A stretch of 64,000 nucleotides of DNA. Source: Deinococcus radiotolerans. Lineage in GTDB: Bacteria > Deinococcota > Deinococci > Deinococcales > Deinococcaceae. The notes below the pieces were generated by a model. That model was given only the letters and a program-made list of their open reading frames with translations. It had not been told where the DNA came from and did no database searches. Shown here in pieces: positions 40,127 to 49,541 of this stretch; the first letter of the stretch is position 1; the number at the start of each line of letters is the position of its first letter. Location: the NCBI RefSeq assembly GCF_014647435.1, contig NZ_BMPE01000008.1:78310-142309 (forward strand). The letters run 5' to 3'. A program made the translations under genes and the position numbers.

Positions 40127-40633
40127 ATGACCCGCAGCGCCACGACCGCTCCACAGCCCCTGCCCCCCCGCCTCACCGCTGAACTGGACGGTCCCTTCGC
40201 CGTCTTCCTGATCGGCGCCCGCGTGAACCAGCCCTGGAACCTCCCCGCGTGGCTCCCGGTCTTCCGCGCCATGCCGCGCATGCTGCGTGAACTGCACGCG
40301 CAGCCCGAACTGGGCCTGCTGGGCGGCCAGACCCACGGCACCACCCTGATCCAGTACTGGCGCAGCGCCGAGCACCTGCACGCCTACGCCCACGCGCGTG
40401 ACCACGCCCACCTGCCCGCGTGGCGCGCCTTCAACCAGGCGGCCCGGCGGCACCCGGGCGCCGTCGGCATCTGGCACGAGACGTACCTGATTCAGCCCGG
40501 CGCCTACGAAACCGTGTACGTGGACATGCCTCCATTCGGCCTGGGGCGCGCCGGTACCCTGGTGCCCGCCACCGGACGGCGCCAGAGCGCCCAGGGTCGC
40601 CTGAACGCCCAGCCCAGCGAGGTACGCACCTGA
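40127..40633 (+). CDS. DUF4188 domain protein (monooxygenase-like)
   Basis: 168 residues with an AGGAGGA site before the ATG. The features of DUF4188 are present: F-L-I-G-A-R-V-N-Q-P-W-N-L-P-A-W-L-P-V (about 26-44), T-T-L-I-Q-Y-W-R-S-A-E-H-L-H-A-Y-A and a C-terminal H-E-T-Y-L-I-Q-P-G-A-Y-E-T-V-Y. The fold is an ABM-like ferredoxin-type barrel and members are often called monooxygenases or oxime dehydratase-like, without firm proof. Its position opposite a PadR regulator suggests an inducible detoxification role. Confidence 0.8.
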   Translation: MTRSATTAPQPLPPRLTAELDGPFAVFLIGARVNQPWNLPAWLPVFRAMPRMLRELHAQPELGLLGGQTHGTTLIQYWRSAEHLHAYAHARDHAHLPAWRAFNQAARRHPGAVGIWHETYLIQPGAYETVYVDMPPFGLGRAGTLVPATGRRQSAQGRLNAQPSEVRT

Positions 40634-40670
40634 GCCCACCTGACCGGGAGGGCCGTGTCAGGCTGGCCGC

Positions 40671-41894
40671 ATGCAGCCTCCCGCCGTGCTGTCCAGCGCA
40701 CTGACCCTGATCGCGCAGGCCCCTGCGCTGTGGCCCGACTTTGCGCCTCAGCGCACGCCCCTGCTGACCTTCGACGGCACGCGCACCTGGCTGCACCACG
40801 CGCCGGACGGGCCAGCGGAACCCGGCTGGACCCAGACCGCAGGCGCGTCGGTGTGGCCGGGACGCCATCCCGCGCTCAACGCGCACACCGCTGTGACCCT
40901 GCCCAGTGGGCTCCGCGCCGCAGGCGTGCTGCTGCCCGACCTGTCCCTCCCCACAGCTCCTGCGCCCGCCGCCCGGGTGCTGGCCGCCACGCTGACCCAC
41001 GAGGCTTTTCACGTGTACCAGCAGGCCACGCCGTCTGTGGCCTGGGAGACGGACGAGCTGGCCGCCCTGACCTACCCCACGGGGGCGGCCGTCCGGCACG
41101 CCCGCGCGGAGGAAACGCACCACCTGCGCCGCGCCCTGCACCAGGCAGACTGGGTGACCTCCGCGCGGCGCGCGCTACACTGGCGCGCCCAGCGGCACGC
41201 GCAGCTGAGCGGCCCACATCAGCACTGTGAAACCCGCATGGAAACCACAGAAGGTCTGGCCCAGTTCGTGGAGACCCGCTTCCTGGACGAGCGTCCTCGC
41301 CTTGACCCGGTCGCCGCCACCCGGATGGGTCTGCGGGCATGGGCCTATCACAGCGGCGCGGCGCTGGCTTCCCTGCTGACGCGCACGGACGCGCCCTGGC
41401 ACAGCGAGATGCGGGCAGGACACGCGCTGGCCGACCTGCTGGAACGCCACCTTGGGCCTCCCCTGCCCGCCCCGGCACACGAACACCTGCGGAACGCCGC
41501 TCACGCCGCAGCCGACGCCCACGACGCGGAGCTTCAGGCGCGGCTGAGTGCCTTCCACGCGCAGCCCGGCCCCGCCCTGCACCTGAGCCGCGCGGGAGGC
41601 CTGACACTGACCGGCTTCGACCCCATGAATCTGCACGTCCTGCCCGGCGGGGCGCTCCTGCACACCCGGCACCTTCAACTGCGAGCACCCGACATGACGG
41701 TAGAAACCCTGAACCACGCGGCACTGGTGCGCGGTCCCACGCCACTTCACGTGGACGCCCTGACGCTCCGTGGCCTGCCCATGCCCACGCTGCACGCGGG
41801 CCGCTGGCAGGTGCGCACGCCCACCCTCACCGTGGACCTGCCAGCGGCGGCCGTGCAGATCAGCGGGGACGGCTGGTCAGCCCAGCTGCCCTGA
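40671..41894 (+). CDS. Putative HExxH metallopeptidase, family not recognised
   Basis: 407 residues without a signal peptide. H-E-A-F-H (110-114) is a zinc motif, and M-E-T-T-E-G-L-A-Q-F-V-E (190-201), about 80 residues later, offers a glutamate for the third ligand, as in gluzincins. The region after about 300 has a different, beta-rich character (L-H-L-S-R-A-G-G-L-T-L-T-G-F and V-R-T-P-T-L-T-V-D-L). A homologue of known function cannot be named. Its stop overlaps the end of the convergent GGDEF-EAL gene by 18 bases. Confidence 0.7.
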   Translation: MQPPAVLSSALTLIAQAPALWPDFAPQRTPLLTFDGTRTWLHHAPDGPAEPGWTQTAGASVWPGRHPALNAHTAVTLPSGLRAAGVLLPDLSLPTAPAPAARVLAATLTHEAFHVYQQATPSVAWETDELAALTYPTGAAVRHARAEETHHLRRALHQADWVTSARRALHWRAQRHAQLSGPHQHCETRMETTEGLAQFVETRFLDERPRLDPVAATRMGLRAWAYHSGAALASLLTRTDAPWHSEMRAGHALADLLERHLGPPLPAPAHEHLRNAAHAAADAHDAELQARLSAFHAQPGPALHLSRAGGLTLTGFDPMNLHVLPGGALLHTRHLQLRAPDMTVETLNHAALVRGPTPLHVDALTLRGLPMPTLHAGRWQVRTPTLTVDLPAAAVQISGDGWSAQLP

Positions 41895-44312
41895 CGGCAC
41901 CGGCCACGGGCCCCAGGTCAGGTCCGCGGGCGCACAGGGCCGCGACACGTAATACCCCTGGATCAGGTCGCAGCCCCACTCACGCAGGTCCCGCCACTGC
42001 TCGGGCCGCTCAACGCCCTCGGCGACCACCTGCACGCCCGCCTCGTGCGCGAAGGTGATCAGGGCGCGCACAATCGGCCGGGACGAGCGCGCAGGTGGCG
42101 GAGCGTCCTGATCCTGAATCAGCGAGCGGTCAATCTTGAGCCACTGCGCAGGCAGGCGGTGCAGGCGACTGATACTGGAGTACCCCGTCCCGAAATCATC
42201 CAGCGCCAGCGGCAGGCCCAGCGACGCCACCCGCGCCGTGTGATCATCGCCGCCCGGCCCGCCGAACACCGCGCCCTCCGTGACCTCCAGCATCAGCGCC
42301 TGCGGATCCAGCTGAAATTCATCCAACACCGCCCGGACCACGCCCGCGAATTCAGGCTGCGCCAGCTGCCGCGGCGCCACGTTCACCGACACCCGCAGCG
42401 CCGGCCGTGCCTGGCGCCACGTGGCCAGCTGCCGCGCCGCCTCGCGCAGCACCCACTCTCCCAGCGGCACGATCAGGTCCGTGCTTTCCACCAGCGGAAT
42501 GAAGCGGCCCGGCGGGACCAGACCTAGCTCCGGGTGCTGCCAGCGCACCAGCGCCTCCAGCGCCCGCACCTCGCCCGTCGCGGTATCCACGATCGGCTGG
42601 TAGTGCAGGCAGAACTCCTCGCGGTCCAGCGCCACCCGCAGCGCCTGCTCCAGTTCCATGCGTTCCAGCGCGGAATCACTGAGGTTCGCGTGGAAGCGGC
42701 GCACCGCGTGCCGGTCCTGCTTCGCGTGGTACATCGCCAGGTCCGCGTTCTTCTGTAACGTCCGGACGTCCTGACCGTCCAGGGGCGCCACGGTCACCCC
42801 GATGGACGCCGTGACCGTCCACTCCCGCCCGCCCAGCAGGACGGGCGCCGTCAGCGCGTGCAGCAGGCGCTGCGCGGCCAGCTCCGCCTCCTCATGCGAG
42901 CGCACGCCGCGCAGCAGCACCGTGAACTCATCCCCACCCTGCCGGGCCACCAGGTCCCCCTCGCGCACCGTGCGGCGCAGACGATCCGCGACCTGCACGA
43001 GCAGCTGATCACCCATGTCATGTCCCATGGTGTCATTCACCTGCTTGAAGTGATCCAGGTCGATGAACAGCACGCCCAGGGACGCGGTGGTCGTCACGGC
43101 ACGCTGCAGTTCTACCTCGAACGCCGCGCGGTTCACGAGTCCGGTCAGCGCGTCGTGCCGCGCCTGATGTGCCAGCTGCCCCTGCACCTCCTGAAGCGCG
43201 GCGTTCGCGCTGGTCAGCTCGGCGCTGCGCAGCCGCTCCTGCTCGGCACGGTGCGCCAGCTGCTCCAGCTTCATCTGCGTGGCCGTCACCTGCGTCCGGC
43301 GCTGCAACACCTCGGTCAGCGCCTGCCGCTCCAGGTCCGCGGCCAGCCGCGCGTGCCGCAGCGCGCCCGGCGCGTCCCCGCCCGCCTCCAGCAGACCCGA
43401 GAGCGCCTCATGCGCCTGAATCTGCCGGAAATTCACGGCCAGTTCATCCGCCAGCGCCGCCGCCCGTTCCAGGGTCGCGCGGGCCGGGGCGGCGTCCAGG
43501 GCCAGCTGCGCGCGCCCCAGCAGCACCAGCGCGTCGCAGAGATTCTCGCGGTCCCCGAGTTCCTCAGAGCCGCGCACCGCGCACTCCGCCTCGACCAGCG
43601 CCTCAGCCACCCGGTTCAGGTCGAGCAGGTTCGCGGCCATGTTCGCGCGCAGCAGGAACTCATGCTGCCGGTATCCGTGCGCCTGCGCGCGCGCCAGCGT
43701 CTCCCGGTTCAGGCTCAGGGCTTCCTCGAACCGGCCCAGGTAATGCGAATCCAGCGCCGCGTTAATGGACGCACTCGACAGAATCAGGTCATGCCCGGTC
43801 TCGCGCGCCAGATCCAAGGCGTCCTGATGGTACGAGAGGGCCGTATCGAACTCCTGCAGGTCCAGGTACAGGTTGCCAATGTTGTTCAGAGAGCGCGCCT
43901 GCGACAGCCGGTCCCCGGTCGCCTGCCCCAGTTGTAGGCAGCGCAGGTGGCGGTCCATGGCCGCGCCGTACTGCCCCTGCTTCACGAACGTGATGGCCTG
44001 ACCGTTGATCGCGCGCGTCTGCGTGGCAGATGCACCGATCCGCGCCGCCTGCGCCTCGCTCGCCTCGAACAGGGCCAGCGCCTCCGGGTACTCCGCGAGG
44101 AAGAAATGCCCGTACCCGCACAGCATCCGCGCCCGCGCCTCACCAGCCTCGTAGCCCAGCTGCCGCGCCAGATCCAGCGCCCCGGACGCCAGATCCTGCG
44201 AGCGCTGCATGGACGTCATGAGCACCGCGTCCGCCTCGTCATTCAGGCGGTCCACGTCCAGCCACGAGCGGGCGGCGGGATGAGGCAGAGCGTGGGCGGG
44301 GGTGTGAGTCAC
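41877..44312 (-). CDS. TPR-GGDEF-EAL protein (c-di-GMP turnover)
   Basis: 811 residues. The first 330 are tetratricopeptide-like helix pairs (A-R-S-L-N-N-I-G-N-L-Y-L-D-L-Q-E-F-D-T-A-L and similar), then a coiled coil (about 335-385), a GGDEF domain with R-Q-G-G-D-E-F near 459 and an intact inhibitory site R-E-G-D five residues before it, and an EAL domain from about 585 (E-A-L-V-R-W, V-N-V-A-P, E-V-T-E, D-D-F-G-T-G-Y-S-S, L-K-I-D, A-E-G-V-E). No signal or membrane segment is present, so it is cytoplasmic. Both catalytic centres look intact; which dominates cannot be told. Its 3' end overlaps the HEXXH gene. Confidence 0.93.
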   Translation of the reverse strand: MTHTPAHALPHPAARSWLDVDRLNDEADAVLMTSMQRSQDLASGALDLARQLGYEAGEARARMLCGYGHFFLAEYPEALALFEASEAQAARIGASATQTRAINGQAITFVKQGQYGAAMDRHLRCLQLGQATGDRLSQARSLNNIGNLYLDLQEFDTALSYHQDALDLARETGHDLILSSASINAALDSHYLGRFEEALSLNRETLARAQAHGYRQHEFLLRANMAANLLDLNRVAEALVEAECAVRGSEELGDRENLCDALVLLGRAQLALDAAPARATLERAAALADELAVNFRQIQAHEALSGLLEAGGDAPGALRHARLAADLERQALTEVLQRRTQVTATQMKLEQLAHRAEQERLRSAELTSANAALQEVQGQLAHQARHDALTGLVNRAAFEVELQRAVTTTASLGVLFIDLDHFKQVNDTMGHDMGDQLLVQVADRLRRTVREGDLVARQGGDEFTVLLRGVRSHEEAELAAQRLLHALTAPVLLGGREWTVTASIGVTVAPLDGQDVRTLQKNADLAMYHAKQDRHAVRRFHANLSDSALERMELEQALRVALDREEFCLHYQPIVDTATGEVRALEALVRWQHPELGLVPPGRFIPLVESTDLIVPLGEWVLREAARQLATWRQARPALRVSVNVAPRQLAQPEFAGVVRAVLDEFQLDPQALMLEVTEGAVFGGPGGDDHTARVASLGLPLALDDFGTGYSSISRLHRLPAQWLKIDRSLIQDQDAPPPARSSRPIVRALITFAHEAGVQVVAEGVERPEQWRDLREWGCDLIQGYYVSRPCAPADLTWGPWPVPSGQLG

Positions 44313-44582
44313 AGGTCCGGGTCCTCCTGAAGGATGTGCCCGTCAAGATAGTCACGTGCCGCTGACAGTCTTCTGAACACCCCCCGCAGGTCAAACCTTA
44401 ACCGGACGGAATTGGGCCACAGCACTGAAACCCATCGCGGCGGCCCTCAGCCCGATCAGCGCTGCCGTGGACGGCACACCCACCTGAATGCCCAACGCGG
44501 CGCGGTAGGCCCTCAGGAACGCCGCACTCAGGGTGCCTGGAGGCGGGTTGGGTGCACCTTGCCGCCATCCGGTGTCCTGCGG

Positions 44583-45758
44583 TCACCCTACGGCGTCTCC
44601 GCGGACCACAAGGCCCTGATCGCCCGCCCAGGCGCCCAGGTCGTCCCCGCGCAGCGCGGCGGCCAGCAGGCCCGGGAAGTGCGTGGGCGTGCACGCGAAC
44701 GCTGGGATGTCCAGGCTGGCAAGGGCGCGTGCCACGCCGTGATCGAAGCTGGGCGCCCCATCATCCGAGAGCGCCAGCAGCGCCACGATCAGCACGCCAC
44801 TCTCGCGCAGCGCGTGGGCACGGGCGAGCATCTCGCGTTCGTTGCCGCCCTCGAACAGGTCACTGAGGAGCACGAGGACCGTCTGCTCCGGGCGTTCGAT
44901 CACGCCCTGGCAGTACGCCAGCGCCCGGTTGATGTCGGTGCCGCCGCCCAGTTGCAGGCCGTACAGCAGCTCCACCGGGTCGCTGAGGTGTTCGGTCAGG
45001 TCCGCGACCGCCGTGTCGAACGCCACCACGCGCGTGCTTAGCGCCGGGAGGCTCGCCAGGACCGCGCCGAACACCCCGGCGTACACCACGCTGCCCGCCA
45101 TGCTGCCCGACTGGTCCACGCACAGCACCACGTCCCGCAGGCTGCGCCGCCGCCGCCCGTGCCCGACCAGCCGCTCGGGGACGAGGGTGCCCAGTTCCGG
45201 GCGGTACGTGCGCAGGTTCGCGCGGATCGTGCCGGGCCAGTCGATCTCGGCGGCCTTCGGGCGGCGCGTGCGCTGCGCGCGGCTGAGGCTCCCGGTGACG
45301 GCCGCGCGGGTCGGTTCCTCCAGGCGGCGCGTCAGGTCCTCCACCACGCGCCGCACCACCGAGCGGGCCGCGTCCCGCGCCGACGGCGGCATCACGCCCT
45401 TCAGGGACACCAGCGTCGCCACGAGGTGCACGTCCGGCTCCACGCCGTCCAGCAGCTCCGGCTCGAACAGCAGCTGACGCAGATTCAGCCGCTCGATGGC
45501 GTCCGCCTGCATCACCCGGACCACGTCGGTCGGGAAGAATTCCCGCAGGTCCGCCAGCCAGCGCGCCACGCGCGGCGCACTCCCCCCCAGCCCGCCCCGA
45601 CGCTCACCGTCCGGCGGGTCGTACAGCCCAGCAAGTGCGGCGTCCATCCGGCGGTCCTCCAGCGTGAGGGGCACCTCGGTCCCCTCCTGCGCGGCCAGCC
45701 CGTCGGCGTCCCCGCCACCCAGCACCAGCCGCCAGCGGCGCTTACGTTCATCCATCAT
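44583..45758 (-). CDS. vWA domain protein of the MoxR-associated cluster (YehP type)
   Basis: 391 residues. The C-terminal half (about 205-385) is a von Willebrand A domain with a complete MIDAS: D215-x-S217-x-S219 in C-V-D-Q-S-G-S-M, a Thr in G-G-G-T-D-I-N-R-A-L (about 281) and Asp in L-L-S-D-L-F-E (about 306). The N-terminal half is helical. It matches the vWA partner (YehP) of the YehL-type MoxR ATPases, which are thought to act as metal-dependent chaperone-like assemblies. Its ATG overlaps the end of the DUF5682 gene by 11 bases, so it is the last gene of a six-gene operon. Confidence 0.88.
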   Translation of the reverse strand: MMDERKRRWRLVLGGGDADGLAAQEGTEVPLTLEDRRMDAALAGLYDPPDGERRGGLGGSAPRVARWLADLREFFPTDVVRVMQADAIERLNLRQLLFEPELLDGVEPDVHLVATLVSLKGVMPPSARDAARSVVRRVVEDLTRRLEEPTRAAVTGSLSRAQRTRRPKAAEIDWPGTIRANLRTYRPELGTLVPERLVGHGRRRRSLRDVVLCVDQSGSMAGSVVYAGVFGAVLASLPALSTRVVAFDTAVADLTEHLSDPVELLYGLQLGGGTDINRALAYCQGVIERPEQTVLVLLSDLFEGGNEREMLARAHALRESGVLIVALLALSDDGAPSFDHGVARALASLDIPAFACTPTHFPGLLAAALRGDDLGAWAGDQGLVVRGDAVG

Positions 45759-47949
45759 GACCCACCCCCAGCAGGCTCAGCACGACCGGGATGACCCGCG
45801 CCGCCCGGGTGTCATCCACCGCGACCGGCGTGAGGCGCGACGCGGGCGTGCCCCCACGCACCGCCTCGCCAATCGCGCGGCGCTCGGGCGCCTCAAAGCG
45901 CGCAAAGACCCGGCGCAGGAGCGGCAGCACGTTCTGGAACACCTCGGCGTCCAGGGCCGACAGCCAGCCATCCACCAGCGCCAGCAGGCCCGCGTCGTGC
46001 ACCAGCAGCGCCCCAGTATCCCCCAGGAAGCCGTCCAGCCACGCCGTGACCGCCAGCGGCGACGGGTCACTCAGCGCCAGCCCCAGCCGCGCCTCCACCT
46101 GACCGGTGTCCAGCACGCCCGCATCGCGCAGGCGGCGCAGCGCGTCCCCCAGCAGGAGCGGATGCGCGTCCTCCCGGTCCGCGGCCCGGCGCAGGGCCGC
46201 GCGCCACTCGCCAGTGACCTCCGGATCGTCCAGCAGGCGCACGGCCGCGTCCGCGCCCCGCACCGCGTCCCGCAGGTCCGACGCCGCCTCGTCCCCCAGA
46301 CCTACCCCGGCCAGCGGCAGCCCCACCGCCGCGCGGGTCAGCAGCGCCCGGAACGTCTCCAGCGGCGCCACCTCTCCCCCACCCGGACGGGCGGCGGCCG
46401 GACCGCGCCCACGCACGTCCCCGTAGCGCGCCAGTCGCGCCAGGGGCGGCAGCGCCCGCAGCACGTCCGGCACGTCCGCGCCCAGCGCCGACCGCTCATC
46501 CAGCGCCGCCAGCGTCACTGGCAGGGCGCCGGGCAGGTCCGCGAGGCGCAGCACCTCCAGCAGCGCCGTCAGCTCTGCCAGCGTCCCCGCGCCCCGCGCG
46601 GCCTCCAGCGCGGACGCCGTCGCCGCGTCCCGCACCGTCTGCCCCAGCCGACTCGCCTCCACCAGCCGCACGCTGAACTCCGGCCGCCAGCGCAGCTGCC
46701 ACCCCTCACGGAACGTCCCCAGCCCACCCGACCCACGGGGCTTCGCCCACGGCACGCCCAGCAGGTTCAGGCGGTGAAACAGCACGCTGCGCGCCAGATC
46801 ATTGTCCGAACGCAGGTCCAGATCCAGGTCCAGCTTCTCCGGCAGCACCTTCAACCGGAGGCTCTTCTGCTGCCGCGCCACGTCCCGCGCCAGCGGCACC
46901 GTCGGCACCCCGTCCGGCACCGCGCCCAGCGCCTCCCCCACCACCAGCCGCTCCTCAATCAGCCGCAGGGGCAGGTCCCCGTCCCAGCCGAACACGCTCA
47001 GCGCCGCTTCGTTCAGCTCCTCCAGGCCCGGCAGCGCCCGCCCCCGCAGCGCCGCCAGCGCGTTCGCCAGCCGCGTCGCCTCAATCACCGACGCGCTGCT
47101 CGCCTCCAGCCGCTCCGCGCGCAGCAGCCGCGCCACCCGCGCGAACCACCGTTCCGCGACTGCGCCGCGCGACGTGAACAGGTGCTCGTAGTACCCCGGC
47201 GAGCGCACGCCCGCCCCGTACCCGCTCGCCACGCTCAGGCGACCATGCGTCCACGGCACCCACGTCAGCGTCACCTTCGCCTTCGGCAAGCCCCTGAGCA
47301 GCGCCGCGTCCGCCTTCACCGGAAACAATGAGACGTCCAGCGCGGGCGCGTGCCATGCCCCACACACCACCGCCACCCGATTGAACCCCTCCTTGAGCGC
47401 CGCGCGGATGCCCTGCCGCATGAACGCCTCCCGCTGTGCCTCCCGACCCACCGGCGCCAGCGCGTCCGCCCGCACCGCCCGCATCGCCTCATTCACCGCC
47501 GCGAACACATCGAAATCATCGCCGCGGGCCTCCACCAGCGACTCCCACCACCGCTCGAAATCCGAGAAGCCCGCCGTCTGCGCCAGCACCCCCAGCGGAT
47601 CATCCCGCAACTCATCCTCCGGCCCGTCCCGCTCCCCGGCCAGCACCACGCCCGCCGGAAGATCCACGAACCGCGCCACAGCCCCCGCCCGCGCCGCCCA
47701 GCGCAACGCCACGAACTCTGGACTGAACACCGCGAACGGCCAGAACGCCGCGCGGGACGGATCATCGTTCACGTACCCCAGCAGCGCCACCGGCGGTTTC
47801 AACGCCCCATCCGCCACAAACGGCAGCACCACCTCCGCATCCGACGGCCCCTCCACCAACACGATGTCCGGCTGAAGCTCCTGAAGCGCCAGTTCCAAAG
47901 ACCGAGCCGAACCTGGTCCGTGATGACGGATGGGGAAAATGGAGATCAA
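45748..47949 (-). CDS. DUF5682 family protein (YehM type)
   Basis: 733 residues from TTG 47949. The N-terminal I-F-P-I-R-H-H-G-P-G-S-A-R-S-L (about 4-18) and P-D-I-V-L-V-E-G-P-S-D-A mark DUF5682, a large protein with a TraB/gumN-like N-terminal domain, found with YehL-type ATPases. A second annotated TTG at 47964 would overlap the preceding gene by 19 bases; at 47949 the overlap is TTGA, and the family's N-terminus begins at once, so 47949 is preferred. The first 50 or so bases share the lower GC of the preceding gene, as if a recombination joint lies inside the start. Confidence 0.85.
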   Translation of the reverse strand: MISIFPIRHHGPGSARSLELALQELQPDIVLVEGPSDAEVVLPFVADGALKPPVALLGYVNDDPSRAAFWPFAVFSPEFVALRWAARAGAVARFVDLPAGVVLAGERDGPEDELRDDPLGVLAQTAGFSDFERWWESLVEARGDDFDVFAAVNEAMRAVRADALAPVGREAQREAFMRQGIRAALKEGFNRVAVVCGAWHAPALDVSLFPVKADAALLRGLPKAKVTLTWVPWTHGRLSVASGYGAGVRSPGYYEHLFTSRGAVAERWFARVARLLRAERLEASSASVIEATRLANALAALRGRALPGLEELNEAALSVFGWDGDLPLRLIEERLVVGEALGAVPDGVPTVPLARDVARQQKSLRLKVLPEKLDLDLDLRSDNDLARSVLFHRLNLLGVPWAKPRGSGGLGTFREGWQLRWRPEFSVRLVEASRLGQTVRDAATASALEAARGAGTLAELTALLEVLRLADLPGALPVTLAALDERSALGADVPDVLRALPPLARLARYGDVRGRGPAAARPGGGEVAPLETFRALLTRAAVGLPLAGVGLGDEAASDLRDAVRGADAAVRLLDDPEVTGEWRAALRRAADREDAHPLLLGDALRRLRDAGVLDTGQVEARLGLALSDPSPLAVTAWLDGFLGDTGALLVHDAGLLALVDGWLSALDAEVFQNVLPLLRRVFARFEAPERRAIGEAVRGGTPASRLTPVAVDDTRAARVIPVVLSLLGVGHDG

Positions 47950-48449
47950 AACCGGATGCTCCAAGTCGGATAAACGCCCTTCGCCTTTTTGTAAATCTCG
48001 TTCAACGGATGCATTCTCAGTGTTTTGGTCGTGGTGTTGTAAAAGGCAAATTGATACAGGTCTCCAAGAGCTTGGGCCACCAGGAGTTCAGCGGTGGACA
48101 GGGAGAAGAAATATCCCGAGAATTCCTCATCAATCCTTGCTCTACCCGTTGATTTGACCTCAAGGAGCCTGAGTTCACCATGCTGAATAGCCAGTTCAAT
48201 TCCGGCAGCAGATCTAGGATGCTGCGCAGTCATCTGAAACAAGTCGAACGCCTTGCCATAGACCGGCTTACCCTTGCGGGCAAAAGCAACGCAAATGGCC
48301 GAGCGCTCCTCATTACTCGGCTCATAACAATTTTTCAGCTCACGCATGATCAGTCGGGTAGCCGTACGGGCCGTCCGCTTGTTGCTTGAAGTATCGATTT
48401 CTATCTCATCCAAAATGGGCAACTGCGGATCAATCGGTAAATCTGTCAT
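47946..48449 (-). CDS. DUF3883/NO VEIN-like protein with nuclease-like motif, low GC, inserted in the MoxR operon
   Basis: 167 residues. The C-terminal half reads like DUF3883 (the protein NO VEIN C-terminal domain): G-I-E-L-A then L-R-L-L-E-V-K-S-T (Glu 85, Glu 97, Lys 99), G-Y-F-F-S-L-S-T-A-E-L-L-V-A-Q and L-Y-Q-F-A-F-Y-N. The E-x-K core is that of PD-(D/E)xK-like nuclease folds. The N-terminal 60 residues are charged and unassigned. Composition is foreign: three 60-base rows counted by hand gave 42-57 percent GC, against 68 percent in the row counted in DUF5682. It sits stop-to-start between the ATPase (TGA then ATG) and DUF5682 (TTGA). A conflict-system effector role is inference. Confidence 0.65.
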   Translation of the reverse strand: MTDLPIDPQLPILDEIEIDTSSNKRTARTATRLIMRELKNCYEPSNEERSAICVAFARKGKPVYGKAFDLFQMTAQHPRSAAGIELAIQHGELRLLEVKSTGRARIDEEFSGYFFSLSTAELLVAQALGDLYQFAFYNTTTKTLRMHPLNEIYKKAKGVYPTWSIRF

Positions 48450-49541
48450 TCAGCTCACCGCCCGGCAGGCTTTGTAGAAGTCTTTCCAGTCGTCGCGTTT
48501 TTTCGTGACGGTTTCGAGGTATTCGCGCCAGATGAGGGCGTCCTGGGTGGGGTCTTTGATGATCGCGCCGATGAGGCTGGCGGCGATGTCGTGGGGGGTG
48601 AGGGTGCCGGTGCCGAAGTGCGCGGCGAGGGACAGGCTCTGGCTGACGACGCTGATGGCTTCGGCGGTGCTGAGGCTGCCGCTGGGGCTTTTGAGGCGGG
48701 TTTTGCCGTCTTCGGTGGTGCCGGAGCGGAGTTCGCGGAAGACGGTGACGATCCGCCGGACTTCGTCGAGGGCGGGGGGCTGTGCGGGGATCTGGAGGGC
48801 GGCGCTGAGGGCCTGGGCGCGGGCGGTGACGATGCGGACTTCGTCGTCGAGGGTGTCGGGGACGGGGAGGATGACGGTGTTGAAGCGGCGTTTGAGGGCG
48901 CTGGAGAGGTCGTTGACGCCGCGGTCGCGGGTGTTGGCGGTGGCGATGAGGTTGAAGCCGTGCACGGCCTGGATTTCGGTGTTCAGTTCGGGAACGGGGA
49001 GGGTCTTTTCGGACAGGATGGTGATGAGGGTGTCCTGCACGTCGCTCTGCACGCGGGTGAGTTCTTCCAGGCGGGCGATCTTTCCGCCCTGCATGGCGCG
49101 GAGGATGGGGCTCTGGACGAGCGCGGCGGGGCTGGGGCCTTCGGCGAGGAGGCGGGCGTAGTTCCAGCCGTAGCGGAGGGTGTCCTCGGCGGTGCCCGCG
49201 GTGCCCTGGATCAGCAGGGTGCTGTCGCCGCTGATGGCCGCGGCGAGGTGTTCGCTGACCCAGCTCTTGGCGGTGCCGGGCACGCCCAGCAGGAGGAGGG
49301 CGCGGTCGGTGGCGAGCGTGGCGACGGCGATCTCCATGAGGCGGCGGTCCCCAACGTACTTGGCGGTGATCTCGGTCCCGTCGGGCAGGGTGTCGCCGAG
49401 CAGGTACGTGAGGACGGCGTGCGGGCTGAGGTTCCAGCGGGGCGGGCGGGGGCGGGTGTCATGCGCGGCGAGGGCGGCGAGTTCGTGCGCGTACTGCTGC
49501 TCGGCGTGCTGGCGCAGGACGGTGGCGTCAGGGGTGGTCAT
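48450..49541 (-). CDS. MoxR-family AAA+ ATPase (YehL subfamily-like)
   Basis: 363 residues from the ATG at 49541, which overlaps the DUF5691 stop (ATGA). Walker A is G-V-P-G-T-A-K-S (86-93), Walker B is K-I-A-R-L-E-E-L (Glu 159, Glu 160), sensor 1 is N-L-I-A-T-A-N-T-R-D and the arginine finger lies in A-L-K-R-R-F-N (about 208). This is the MoxR type of AAA+ ATPase, with the deviating Walker B seen in the YehL group. Such ATPases work with vWA proteins, here encoded two genes downstream, in assembly or remodelling of targets. The long in-frame extension upstream of 49541 is not used. Confidence 0.9.
   Translation of the reverse strand: MTTPDATVLRQHAEQQYAHELAALAAHDTRPRPPRWNLSPHAVLTYLLGDTLPDGTEITAKYVGDRRLMEIAVATLATDRALLLLGVPGTAKSWVSEHLAAAISGDSTLLIQGTAGTAEDTLRYGWNYARLLAEGPSPAALVQSPILRAMQGGKIARLEELTRVQSDVQDTLITILSEKTLPVPELNTEIQAVHGFNLIATANTRDRGVNDLSSALKRRFNTVILPVPDTLDDEVRIVTARAQALSAALQIPAQPPALDEVRRIVTVFRELRSGTTEDGKTRLKSPSGSLSTAEAISVVSQSLSLAAHFGTGTLTPHDIAASLIGAIIKDPTQDALIWREYLETVTKKRDDWKDFYKACRAVS

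Noticed and set aside
44313..44582. Possible remnant gene between the GGDEF-EAL and vWA genes
   Set aside because: Short frames exist on both strands but have no start signal or recognisable motif; treated as spacer holding the promoter of the GGDEF-EAL gene.
45496..47331. 611-codon plus-strand frame opposite the DUF5682 gene
   Set aside because: Arg/Gln/His/Pro-rich antisense frame without any domain; the minus strand carries a clear family protein.
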